This document shows positions 1-6,998 of a stretch of DNA of 12,396 bases, piece by piece (positions within the stretch are counted from its first letter, which is position 1; each line of letters begins with the position of its first letter). Under the pieces are notes generated by a model. It was not told where the DNA came from and searched no databases. It saw nothing but the letters and a program-made list of their open reading frames with translations. The stretch is from an uncultured Oscillibacter sp. (GTDB lineage Bacteria; Bacillota; Clostridia; Oscillospirales; Oscillospiraceae), in assembly GCA_900542115.1 (NCBI GenBank), contig UQMC01000055.1, positions 1 to 12,396 on the forward strand, in the 5' to 3' direction. The translations under genes were made by a program, and so were the position numbers.

Positions 1-53
1 CTGCAATAGCGAAATGTGAGTGAAAATGGCGTTCACAAACTGTTTACACAAAT

Positions 54-70
54 AGTCAAAGAAAGTCAAA
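54..70 (+). promoter_or_regulatory. ctsR: CtsR operator 1 (upstream box)
   Basis: The sequence is AGTCAAA-GAA-AGTCAAA, two exact heptads separated by three bases with A in the middle. This matches the known CtsR box (RGTCAAANANRGTCAAA) at every defined position. It ends 8 bp before the -35 element of the ctsR promoter, so a CtsR dimer here would sit against RNA polymerase. It shows that the operon is probably autoregulated. Confidence 0.92.
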
Positions 71-78
71 ATTACCTA

Positions 79-106
79 TTGACATTTGAAACGGAGGTGC
101 TATACT
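79..106 (+). promoter_or_regulatory. SigmaA-type promoter of the ctsR operon
   Basis: A consensus -35 TTGACA (79-84) is followed after 16 bp by a -10 TATACT (101-106). The expected start of transcription is near 113, giving a leader of roughly 58 bases before ctsR. CtsR boxes lie on both sides, one upstream of the -35 and one in the first transcribed bases, as in repressor-controlled clp operons of Firmicutes. Confidence 0.88.
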
Positions 107-120
107 ACAATCAAACAAAA

Positions 121-143
121 AGTTAAAGATAGTCAAAGTCAAA
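121..143 (+). promoter_or_regulatory. ctsR: CtsR operator 2 (downstream, degenerate, with extra half-site)
   Basis: Bases 121-137 read AGTTAAA-GAT-AGTCAAA, a CtsR box with one mismatch in the first heptad. They are followed directly by a further GTCAAA (138-143), which makes an abutting third half-site. The box covers about +9 to +25 of the predicted transcript, so binding would block promoter clearance. Together with the box at 54-70 it brackets the promoter. Confidence 0.82.
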
Positions 144-170
144 TAGACTATTGAAGAAAGGACGAGTTAC

Positions 171-623
171 ATGGGTATTTCGGATTTGATCGCCAGCTTC
201 CTGCAGGACAGTCTGGACACCGCTGAGAACGGTGTGCTGGAGGTTCAGCGCAGCGATCTGGCGCAGCGGTTCAACTGCGTACCCAGTCAGATTAATTACG
301 TAATGTCCACCCGGTTCTCACCGGAGCGGGGCTATATCGTGGAAAGCCGCCGGGGCGGCAACGGCTATATCCGCATCACACGGGTGCGGGTGGACCGTGA
401 GACACTTCTGATGCACGTCATCAATTCGCTGGGCGGCAGTGTGGACCTGTCCTCCGCACGGGCAATCCTCAGCAACCTGGTACAGTCCGGCGCTATGGAC
501 CGAGCCTTGGGTCAGACGATTCTCACAGCCGTGGGGGACAAGGCGCTGGGGCAGGTACCGCGAGAAAAGCGGGACGCCGTTCGGGCGGATATTCTCAAGC
601 AGGTACTCATATTACAGGTGTAG
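171..623 (+). CDS. ctsR: CtsR, heat-shock transcriptional repressor
   Basis: This is the class III stress-gene repressor, which binds as a dimer to tandem heptads and releases DNA on heat shock. At 150 residues it has the family's normal length. The N-terminal winged helix-turn-helix is clear: a helix-turn-helix around residues 25-45 (RSDLAQRFNCVPSQINYV), then the wing ESRRGGNGYIRI at about 58-69, which in known CtsR proteins enters the minor groove. The C-terminal helical dimerisation and ClpC-interaction domain follows (about 80-150). The glycine loop that senses temperature in Bacillus CtsR is normally GGGG; here it is GGNG (62-65), an Asn at position 64. The start ATG has GAAAGGA 8 bp upstream. 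It is first in the ctsR-mcsA-clpC operon and lies directly behind CtsR boxes, so autoregulation is expected. Identity is near certain; the effect of the Asn is unknown. Confidence 0.96.
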   Translation: MGISDLIASFLQDSLDTAENGVLEVQRSDLAQRFNCVPSQINYVMSTRFSPERGYIVESRRGGNGYIRITRVRVDRETLLMHVINSLGGSVDLSSARAILSNLVQSGAMDRALGQTILTAVGDKALGQVPREKRDAVRADILKQVLILQV

Positions 624-689
624 TGTCTGTGAGAGCACACAATACAGTTAAATAAAAAATTTATATACAGTCTCAAGGAGGAATTGATT

Positions 690-1205
690 ATGAAATGCGA
701 GAATTGCGGTAAGAATGAAGTTACCTTCGTTTACCGGAGCAATATCAACGGCAGGACCGAGGAACATCATCTTTGTCAGGCGTGTGCGGAGAAGCTGGGC
801 TACACCCAGAAGCTCTTTGCGCGGCGGCCGTCCATGATGGACAGCTTTTTCGGCGGCGATGATTTCTTCGGAGATTTCTTCAGCCCCATGCCCTCTCTGC
901 TGGGCCGGATGAACCGGATGCTGGAGAGCCCCTTCGATGATTTCTTCGACGCCATGCCCGCCATCGGCGCGGCACCGGCCGCAGAAAGCGCACAGGAGGA
1001 GAAAAAGGACGATTTGGTGAGCCGCGAGGAGCAGAGCCGGTTTTCCTATCTGCGTCAGCTCAACGCACTGAAGCTGGAGCAGAAGAAAGCTATCCACGAG
1101 GAGAACTTCGAGCGGGCCGCGCAGCTGCGGGATGAGATCCACAAGCTGGAGGAGGCCCATAAGGAAGCCAAAGAGGCCCGCAAGGACCATAAGGAAAGCG
1201 CCTGA
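690..1205 (+). CDS. mcsA: McsA-like zinc-finger/UVR protein, short form
   Basis: McsA in Bacillus binds zinc, interacts with CtsR and ClpC, and activates the arginine kinase McsB. This 171-residue protein has CENC (3-6) and CQAC (29-32), making one four-cysteine zinc site, and then no other cysteines. Bacillus McsA has four CxxC motifs, so the second zinc module is missing. A Phe/Gly/Asp-rich middle (about 45-100, with repeated FFGD/FFD patterns) leads to a UVR motif at about 126-158 (ERAAQLRDEIHKLEEA at 141-156), the part resembling the UvrB-UvrC interaction helix hairpin also found in ClpC. I chose ATG 690 over an in-frame TTG at 684 because AAGGAGG (675-681) is 8 bp from ATG 690. It lies 66 bp after ctsR and 51 bp before clpC, with no mcsB between. 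Function as a CtsR or ClpC adaptor is inferred. Confidence 0.85.
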   Translation: MKCENCGKNEVTFVYRSNINGRTEEHHLCQACAEKLGYTQKLFARRPSMMDSFFGGDDFFGDFFSPMPSLLGRMNRMLESPFDDFFDAMPAIGAAPAAESAQEEKKDDLVSREEQSRFSYLRQLNALKLEQKKAIHEENFERAAQLRDEIHKLEEAHKEAKEARKDHKESA

Positions 1206-1256
1206 TGCGTTTTCCGAAGCGCAGAACACACCCCAAGGTAAAAGAGGTATTGAACT

Positions 1257-3722
1257 ATGAATGAAAATAAATTCACTCCCACTGCGGAGGAAGCCCTGCG
1301 GCTGGCTCAGGAGGCCGCAGGCGAATTGGGTCACGGCTATGTGGGTACGGAGCACCTGTTGCTGGGCCTCATGCGTGAGGACGAGGGACTGGCGCATACC
1401 GTATTGACAGAGGCCGGCTTGACCGATGAGCTTTTGACGGAGATCATCCGCAAGAGCGTGGGCGCGGGTCTGCCCGGCGGCAACCCCGCCCAAGGGCTGA
1501 CCCCCAGAGCCAAGCGGGTCATCGAGGTGGCCATGGAGGATTCCATCCGGGGCGGCTATGCCTATATCGGCACGGAGCACCTGCTGGCCGGAATTCTCCG
1601 GGAGGGCAACAATATGGCTGTCCGTATTCTGCGGACTGCCGGTGTGGATGCCCGTCAGCTCTACACGGCGCTGATGAAAAAGCTCAACGCCGCGCCCCGG
1701 GCACAGGCCGCCGATAATGGCCGCGCCGCCGGCAGCGGCGCCAAGGACGAGGGCAGCGGCAAGAATAAGACGCTGGCGGAGTTCACCCGCGACCTGACCG
1801 CCGACGCCCGCGCCGGCAAGCTGGACCCCGTCATCGGACGGGACGAGGAAATTCAGCGGGTCATCCAGATTCTCTCCCGCCGCACGAAAAACAACCCCTG
1901 CCTCATCGGCGAGCCGGGCGTCGGCAAAACGGCTATTGCCGAGGGGCTGGCCCGGAAGATCGTCATGGGCGATGTGCCGGAAAATCTGCTGGATAAGAAG
2001 CTCCTGTCTCTGGACCTTTCCGGCATGGTGGCCGGTACGAAGTATCGCGGCGAATTTGAGGAGCGCATCAAGAAGGTGATGCAGGAGGTCCAGAAGGACG
2101 GCAACATCATCCTCTTTATTGATGAACTGCACACCATCGTGGGCGCAGGCTCCGCCGAGGGCGCCGTAGACGCCGCCAACATCATTAAGCCCGCGCTGGG
2201 CCGGGGCGAGATTCAAATCATCGGCGCCACAACTCTGAACGAGTACCGCAAGTATATCGAAAAGGATGCCGCCTTGGAGCGCCGGTTCCAGCCGGTGACG
2301 GTGGGCGAACCCAGTCAGGAGGCGGCGCTGGAGATTTTGAAGGGGCTGCGGGAGAAGTATGAGCAGCACCACAAGCTGCACATCACCGACGAGGCGCTGG
2401 AGGCCGCTGTGTCCCTGTCCGCCCGGTATATCAATGACCGTTTCCTGCCGGATAAGGCCATCGATCTTATGGACGAGGCCGCCAGCCGGGTGCGGATGGA
2501 GCAGGAGGAGCCCTCCGATGAGCTGAAAAGTCTGGAGGAAAAGATTGCGGCGCTGTCCAAGGACAAGGATGCCGCCATCGCCGCACAGGACTTTGAAAAG
2601 GCCGCCCAGCTTCGGGACATTGAAAAGGACTACCGGGAGCAGGTGGAGATTCAGCGCGACAAGCGCCGCAAGGCAAATCAGGAGCACCGGGACGTAACGG
2701 CGGAGGACATTGCCGCTGTGGTATCTGGCTGGACCGGCATCCCCGTCACCCGTATGACGGAGGACGAGGGCCAACGGCTGCTGCATATGGAGGATGTGCT
2801 CCATGAGCGTGTTGTGGGTCAGGACGAGGCCGTGAAGGCCGTGGCCCGGGCCATCCGCCGCGGCCGTGTGGGCCTGAAGGACCCAAAGCGGCCTATCGGC
2901 AGCTTCCTGTTCCTCGGCCCCACCGGCGTCGGCAAGACGGAGCTGTGCAAGTCTCTGGCTGAGGCTATGTTCGGCGATGAAAACGCCATGATCCGCATTG
3001 ATATGTCGGAGTACATGGAGCGGCATACCGTTTCCCGCCTCATCGGTTCCCCTCCGGGCTATGTGGGCCATGATGAGGGCGGCCAACTGACGGAGAAGGT
3101 GCGGCGTAAGCCCTATTCCGTGGTGCTGTTCGATGAGATCGAAAAGGCCCACGAGGATGTGTGGAACATCCTGCTGCAAATTCTGGACGATGGCCGCATC
3201 ACCGACTCTCAGGGCCGGACGGTGGACTTCAAGAACACCGTCATCGTCATGACCAGCAACATCGGCGCCAAGGCGCTGACCGCTGCCGGAGCCAAGTTGG
3301 GCTTCAGTGCCGATGAGAAAAAGGCTGAGGCGGACGCCGACAAGGCTTACGCTCAGGCCAAGGAAACGGTTCTGGCCGAGCTGCGCCAGACCTTCCGCCC
3401 GGAGTTCCTGAACCGGATCGACGATATCATCGTGTTCCGCGCCCTGACAGAGCCGGACATCGAGGAGGTTGCTCGCCGGATGCTCAAGACCGTGGCCGCC
3501 CGCATGGAGACCATGGGCATTCATCTGGACGCCGGCGACGCCGCCGTGAAGGAGCTGGCCCGGGAGGGCTTTGACCCCAAGTACGGCGCACGGCCGCTGC
3601 GCCGGGCCATCCAGAGCAAGGTGGAGGACGCTGTGGCCGAAAAGCTGCTGGAAGGTACGCTGAAGGAGGGTGACACCGCCAAGCTAACTGTGGAGGATGA
3701 CAAGCTGGTTGTCACCAAGTAA
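1257..3722 (+). CDS. clpC: ClpC, AAA+ unfoldase of the ClpCP protease
   Basis: This is the Hsp100 ATPase that unfolds adaptor-delivered or phospho-arginine-tagged proteins and feeds them to ClpP in the cytoplasm. At 821 residues it is full length. In order: two Clp_N repeats (EHLLLGLM from 32, EHLLAGIL from 107); AAA-1 with Walker A GEPGVGKT (218-225) and Walker B ending D289-E290; a middle domain with a UVR motif (about 420-460, [10 protein letters not shown]); AAA-2 with Walker A GPTGVGKT (554-561) and Walker B VVLFDE (622-627). The UVR motif in the middle domain distinguishes ClpC from ClpB. The loop LGF at 681-683 is the expected ClpP-docking tripeptide, so it should work with ClpP, whose gene is not in this window. 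AAGAGGT is 8 bp before the ATG. It is last in the CtsR-controlled operon and followed by a terminator. Confidence 0.97.
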   Translation: MNENKFTPTAEEALRLAQEAAGELGHGYVGTEHLLLGLMREDEGLAHTVLTEAGLTDELLTEIIRKSVGAGLPGGNPAQGLTPRAKRVIEVAMEDSIRGGYAYIGTEHLLAGILREGNNMAVRILRTAGVDARQLYTALMKKLNAAPRAQAADNGRAAGSGAKDEGSGKNKTLAEFTRDLTADARAGKLDPVIGRDEEIQRVIQILSRRTKNNPCLIGEPGVGKTAIAEGLARKIVMGDVPENLLDKKLLSLDLSGMVAGTKYRGEFEERIKKVMQEVQKDGNIILFIDELHTIVGAGSAEGAVDAANIIKPALGRGEIQIIGATTLNEYRKYIEKDAALERRFQPVTVGEPSQEAALEILKGLREKYEQHHKLHITDEALEAAVSLSARYINDRFLPDKAIDLMDEAASRVRMEQEEPSDELKSLEEKIAALSKDKDAAIAAQDFEKAAQLRDIEKDYREQVEIQRDKRRKANQEHRDVTAEDIAAVVSGWTGIPVTRMTEDEGQRLLHMEDVLHERVVGQDEAVKAVARAIRRGRVGLKDPKRPIGSFLFLGPTGVGKTELCKSLAEAMFGDENAMIRIDMSEYMERHTVSRLIGSPPGYVGHDEGGQLTEKVRRKPYSVVLFDEIEKAHEDVWNILLQILDDGRITDSQGRTVDFKNTVIVMTSNIGAKALTAAGAKLGFSADEKKAEADADKAYAQAKETVLAELRQTFRPEFLNRIDDIIVFRALTEPDIEEVARRMLKTVAARMETMGIHLDAGDAAVKELAREGFDPKYGARPLRRAIQSKVEDAVAEKLLEGTLKEGDTAKLTVEDDKLVVTK

Positions 3723-3731
3723 ACACATTTG

Positions 3732-3771
3732 AAAAGCTCCCCGATGGGAATATCCCACCGGGGAGCTTTTT
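3732..3771 (+). terminator. Intrinsic terminator after clpC
   Basis: AGCTCCCCG pairs with CGGGGAGCT, and the stem continues through a GGGA/TCCC inner part, giving about 17 bp with one mismatch and a three-base loop. The stem is flanked by AAAA on the left and ends in a run of five T on the right. It begins 10 bp after the clpC stop and closes the heat-shock operon. Confidence 0.93.
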
Positions 3772-3794
3772 CACTCCGCGAGGCTTTGCGGCGC

Positions 3795-3823
3795 TTGATT
3801 TGTTCATATATTTCCTGTATACT
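3795..3823 (+). promoter_or_regulatory. Predicted promoter of the 648-residue membrane protein gene
   Basis: TTGATT (3795-3800) and TATACT (3818-3823) are separated by 17 bp, a good sigmaA match. The -10 overlaps GTATAC-T-GTATAC (3817-3829), which is both a direct and an inverted repeat. It could be a regulator site or chance. The transcript would start near 3830, leaving about 35 bases of leader with a strong ribosome-binding site. Confidence 0.7.
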
Positions 3824-3864
3824 GTATACATTGCATCCAAAATCACGGAAAGGAGGGCAATTTC

Positions 3865-5811
3865 ATGCCCTTTACCTTCAATTTCAGCAATTTTGGCGGC
3901 TTTGGCCAAGGCGGCTGGCAGCCCGGAGGACAGAGCGGACAGGACGCCGGCTATTCCCGGCCCCAGCGGGAGCGTAAGCCCCGCAAGCCCATCGGCACGC
4001 CTCTGACCCGGACGCTCATCAACCTTGCTGTGACAGCGGTGGTGGGACTGGTATACTTCTATGTGGAGCTGCCGGCCCTCAATCCCCATGCCGAGGAATT
4101 TTATGTCTTCGTGTTTTTGCTCTGCGCCGTGTACTGCGGTTGCGCGGTGCTGACCTCCGGTTTTCAGGGCACCGGAGCCAAGGGGTATCTTGGCTTTGTG
4201 AAAAAGCAGTGCACCGTGCCGTTTTTCGTGGTCATTGCCCTGATATGCGCCGTTGCCGTTGGCTCCATCGCCTCGTGGGTGGTGCTGCGGGCCGGAGCGT
4301 ACAGCAAACTGCTGCCCCTGACCACCGGCGACTTTGCCTCGGAGGTGGAGGAAATCCGCTATAACCAGATTCCCATGCTGGACAGTGACTCCGCTGCCCG
4401 TCTCGGCAGCCGTAAGCTGGGCGAGCTGGCGGATATGGTGTCCCAGTTTGAAATTCTGCCCTCCTACACCCAAATCAACTATCAGGGCCGCCCGGTGCGG
4501 GTCACCAGCCTTGCCTATGGTGACCTCATCAAATGGTTCACCAACCGCTCTAACGGTCTGCCCGCCTATATCATCATCGACATGGTGACGCAGGAGGTGG
4601 AGGTGGTCCGGCTGGACGAGGGTATGAAGTACACCACGGCGGAGCATTTCTCCCGGAACCTGAACCGGCATCTGCGGTTCCGTTATCCCACGATGATGTT
4701 CGATGAGCCGGTATTTGAGATCGACGAGGAGGGAACGCCCTACTGGGTCTGCCCCCGCGTTGTCAAGACCATCGGTCTGTTCGGCGGCACGGATATTCAC
4801 GGCGCCGTGCTGGTGAACGCCATCACCGGCGAGAGCCAATACTATGAGGATGTGCCTACTTGGGTGGACCGGCTGTACTCCGCCAATATCATCATGGAGC
4901 AGTATGACTATTACGGCCAGTTCCATAACGGCTTTTTAAACGCCTATTTCGGCCAGCGGGATGTGACGCTGACCACGGATGGCTGGAACTATATTGCCAT
5001 CAACGATGACGTCTATATGTACACCGGCGTCACCTCTGTGACTTCCGACCAGTCCAACATCGGCTTTATCCTCTCCAACCAGCGGACAAAGGAAACGAAG
5101 TTTTACCCCTGTGCCGGTGCTACGGAAAATTCGGCCAAAGAGTCCGCTCAGAGTCAGGTGCAGCAGATGCGCTACACCGCCACGTTCCCGCTGCTGCTGA
5201 ACATCGCCGATCAGCCCACGTACTTCATGGCGCTGAAGGGCGAGGACGGTTTGGTGAAGATGTACGCCATGGTGAACGTCCAACAGTACAACATTGTGGA
5301 GACCGGGCAGACGGTAGGAGCCTGCGAGAAAAATTACCGCCAGACACTTCTGGATAACGGCATCATTGACCGCATAGACGCAGAGGTGCCTGAGGAAACG
5401 GATTTCCAGAAAATGACAGGTACTATTGCGGAGATTCGCAGCGCGGTCATTGAGGGCACCAGCGTTTATTATCTCCGCTTTGAGGGGGAGGACGGCTTCT
5501 TGGTGTATGCCAGCGCGGCAACGATTCCCAGTGCTCCGCTGCTGAATGTGGGAGATTCTGTGACCGTCTACTGGACCGGCAGCGGTCAATGGATCACCGC
5601 TCGGAGTATTGTGGTGGAGAACCGGGCTGTGGCCGCCCCGCCGGAGGAACCGGCGGCGGAAGAGAAAACTGACTTGGGAGATAGTCCGGTTGCAGACGCA
5701 GATACAAGCGCGGTACGAAATGCGTCAGATGATCCTATGGAATCGCTGGCTGGCGGCGAATTGGGGTGGACAGACCCCAATGAATATGTGTTTTACAATG
5801 CTGGTAACTGA
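3865..5811 (+). CDS. Conserved-looking membrane protein with large extracytoplasmic domain, function unknown
   Basis: I do not recognise this 648-residue protein. It starts with a Phe/Gly/Gln-rich tract (residues 1-30), then a basic stretch (32-49), then three hydrophobic segments at about 49-69, 78-98 and 117-139. Positive charges before the first segment and between the second and third (KK at 113-114) predict the N-terminus inside and the roughly 500-residue remainder outside the membrane. That remainder has alternating strand-like segments around 160-480, including two similar-looking strand-rich units with GxP-YW and G-V-L-V-N-A-TGE patterns that loosely recall PepSY-type folds. A small beta-rich segment (about 525-580) follows, with an acidic Pro/Glu/Ala-rich tail (590-620). 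AAAGGAGGG lies about 7 bp before the ATG. It sits alone between two terminators, next to but not in the clpC operon. A role at the envelope is inferred from topology only. Confidence 0.8.
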   Translation: MPFTFNFSNFGGFGQGGWQPGGQSGQDAGYSRPQRERKPRKPIGTPLTRTLINLAVTAVVGLVYFYVELPALNPHAEEFYVFVFLLCAVYCGCAVLTSGFQGTGAKGYLGFVKKQCTVPFFVVIALICAVAVGSIASWVVLRAGAYSKLLPLTTGDFASEVEEIRYNQIPMLDSDSAARLGSRKLGELADMVSQFEILPSYTQINYQGRPVRVTSLAYGDLIKWFTNRSNGLPAYIIIDMVTQEVEVVRLDEGMKYTTAEHFSRNLNRHLRFRYPTMMFDEPVFEIDEEGTPYWVCPRVVKTIGLFGGTDIHGAVLVNAITGESQYYEDVPTWVDRLYSANIIMEQYDYYGQFHNGFLNAYFGQRDVTLTTDGWNYIAINDDVYMYTGVTSVTSDQSNIGFILSNQRTKETKFYPCAGATENSAKESAQSQVQQMRYTATFPLLLNIADQPTYFMALKGEDGLVKMYAMVNVQQYNIVETGQTVGACEKNYRQTLLDNGIIDRIDAEVPEETDFQKMTGTIAEIRSAVIEGTSVYYLRFEGEDGFLVYASAATIPSAPLLNVGDSVTVYWTGSGQWITARSIVVENRAVAAPPEEPAAEEKTDLGDSPVADADTSAVRNASDDPMESLAGGELGWTDPNEYVFYNAGN

Positions 5812-5827
5812 GTAGATATTTGCAAAA

Positions 5828-5864
5828 GCCCCTAGGGAAACGAACTCCGGTTTTCCCTAGGGGC
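5828..5864 (+). terminator. Hairpin, probable terminator
   Basis: GCCCCTAGGGAAA (5828-5840) is perfectly complementary to TTTCCCTAGGGGC (5852-5864), a 13-bp stem with an 11-base loop, placed 16 bp after the stop of the membrane protein gene. The 3' tail (GGTTCTTGT) is not a clean T run, so termination on the plus strand may be incomplete. On the minus strand the arm is followed by TTTTGCA, but no minus-strand gene ends here. Confidence 0.75.
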
Positions 5865-5927
5865 GGTTCTTGTCATTCCTGTCAAAATTCGCAGGGAAAT
5901 TTTGGCTGACTGAGGAACAGCTTTCCG

Positions 5928-5956
5928 TTGTAAACGTCTGCCAGGTGTGGTATGGT
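5928..5956 (+). promoter_or_regulatory. Predicted promoter of the MBL-fold hydrolase gene
   Basis: TTGTAA (5928-5933) and TATGGT (5951-5956) are 17 bp apart, and the -10 is preceded by TGG, giving an extended -10 (TGnTATGGT). The predicted start is about 5963, so the leader would be only about 24 bases, just enough for the ribosome-binding site GGGAGGA. The -10 deviates from consensus, so confidence is moderate. Confidence 0.55.
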
Positions 5957-5986
5957 TAGGGCAATCAAACGGCGGGAGGACTGTGT

Positions 5987-6937
5987 ATGCTGGCTTTGGA
6001 CTTTATCAACGTGGGCAACGGCGACTCCATTCTTGTCCGGCAGTTGGACGGCGGACGGCAGACCTTTGCCATGATGGTGGACTTTGGCCATGACTGCCTT
6101 GTGCGGGATGACCACCCCGGCGAGCTGGACCCCCGCTCCCAGCGCATCTATGCCGGGGACTTTCTCCGGGAGCTGGGTGTGGAGCGTCTGGATATGGCGC
6201 TGGCGACGCATTTCCACAGGGACCACATCGGCGGGCTGGGCCGGGTGCTGGACGCCGCCAGGGTCGGCACGTTTGTAACAACCTATCTGCCGCCGCCCAA
6301 CGCGCCGGAGCTGGAGCCGGACGAGGACAACGGACTGCCGAAGGCCGCCCGGAACGCGCTGCGCTGTGTGCAGCTTTACACGAAGGCACTACAGAGCCAT
6401 TCGGACCGCATTGAGCGGTTTTGCTGCATTCCGGGGACGGAGACCGTCACGCTGCAGTTGACGCCGGAGCTGAAAATGGATATTCTCTGCGGGGAGCCCG
6501 CGCTGTACCGCCGGCAAAGGGAGGTCTACGACGCTGCATACGCCGGAGAGCGGAACGGCTATGACCTCATCCGCTGGGCAAAATCCATGAATGTGTGCTC
6601 TCTGCGCCAGCGGCTCTATTACCATGGCCGGGAAATCGTTTTGGGCGGAGACGCCTACGCCCATGTGTGGGAAACGGTGAATCTGACGCCCTGCGATATT
6701 CTGAAGGTGCCGCATCATGGGTCCCTTGCCTCCACCTCCCGGAAGCTGCTGGAGCATCTGCGGCCGAAAACGGCGGTGGTGACGGTAGCGGCCCGGCGGC
6801 CGGACGAGCGGCCGCACCCATACATCGTGTCGCTGCTGCGGGAGTACGCGGAGGAGGTCTATTTTACCGATGCGGTGGAAATTCCGGGCCTTGTGGAGCC
6901 GGAATTTCACAGGTCTGTCCACTTGGAGGTGGAATGA
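5987..6937 (+). CDS. Metallo-beta-lactamase-fold hydrolase, ComEC C-terminal-domain type
   Basis: This 316-residue soluble protein has the opening LDFINVGNGDSILV typical of MBL domains related to the C-terminal domain of the DNA-uptake protein ComEC. It has the metal-binding motif HFHRDH (H75, H77, D79, H80), the metal-bridging Asp in LGGDAY (D222) and the conserved HHGS (243-246) of this branch. No signal peptide or membrane segment is visible, so it is a stand-alone cytoplasmic hydrolase and not a full ComEC channel. Such proteins may cleave phosphodiesters, but the substrate cannot be told from sequence. GGGAGGA (5974-5980) sits 6 bp from the ATG. A terminator follows 13 bp after the stop, and the next gene starts 61 bp downstream with no obvious promoter of its own, so the two may be co-transcribed by read-through. 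Confidence 0.9.
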   Translation: MLALDFINVGNGDSILVRQLDGGRQTFAMMVDFGHDCLVRDDHPGELDPRSQRIYAGDFLRELGVERLDMALATHFHRDHIGGLGRVLDAARVGTFVTTYLPPPNAPELEPDEDNGLPKAARNALRCVQLYTKALQSHSDRIERFCCIPGTETVTLQLTPELKMDILCGEPALYRRQREVYDAAYAGERNGYDLIRWAKSMNVCSLRQRLYYHGREIVLGGDAYAHVWETVNLTPCDILKVPHHGSLASTSRKLLEHLRPKTAVVTVAARRPDERPHPYIVSLLREYAEEVYFTDAVEIPGLVEPEFHRSVHLEVE

Positions 6938-6950
6938 AACGGCTGGTTTG

Positions 6951-6978
6951 AGGGCGGCTGAACAGGCCGCCCTTTTTT
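6951..6978 (+). terminator. Terminator-like hairpin between the MBL gene and the transporter gene
   Basis: AGGGCGGC (6951-6958) pairs with GCCGCCCT (6966-6973) around a 7-base loop and runs into six T (6973-6978), a classic intrinsic terminator. It lies only 20 bp before the next start codon. Its right arm overlaps a second possible hairpin, CCTTTT (6971-6976) with AAAAGG (6983-6988), which would cover the ribosome-binding site of the transporter gene. Confidence 0.88.
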
Positions 6979-6998
6979 GTTGAAAAGGAGAGAGAACA

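Noticed and set aside
684-689. TTG at 684 as start of mcsA
   Set aside because: It is only 2 bases from the AAGGAGG; ATG 690 has proper spacing and gives the family's usual MKCxxC beginning.
648-3524. Open frame of 958 codons on the minus strand opposite mcsA and clpC
   Set aside because: It lies antisense to two certain genes. Its protein is rich in His, Gly, Gln and Leu as expected from reading the complement of GC-biased codons, it shows no domain, and it has no ribosome-binding site. It is a by-product of codon bias.
3712-4926. Open frame of 404 codons on the minus strand opposite the membrane protein gene
   Set aside because: It would have to run through the clpC terminator and the promoter of the plus-strand gene, and it shows no domain.
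5866-5986. Riboswitch or other structured RNA before the MBL gene
   Set aside because: The predicted leader is only about 24 bases, too short, and the upstream stretch shows just one small inverted repeat.
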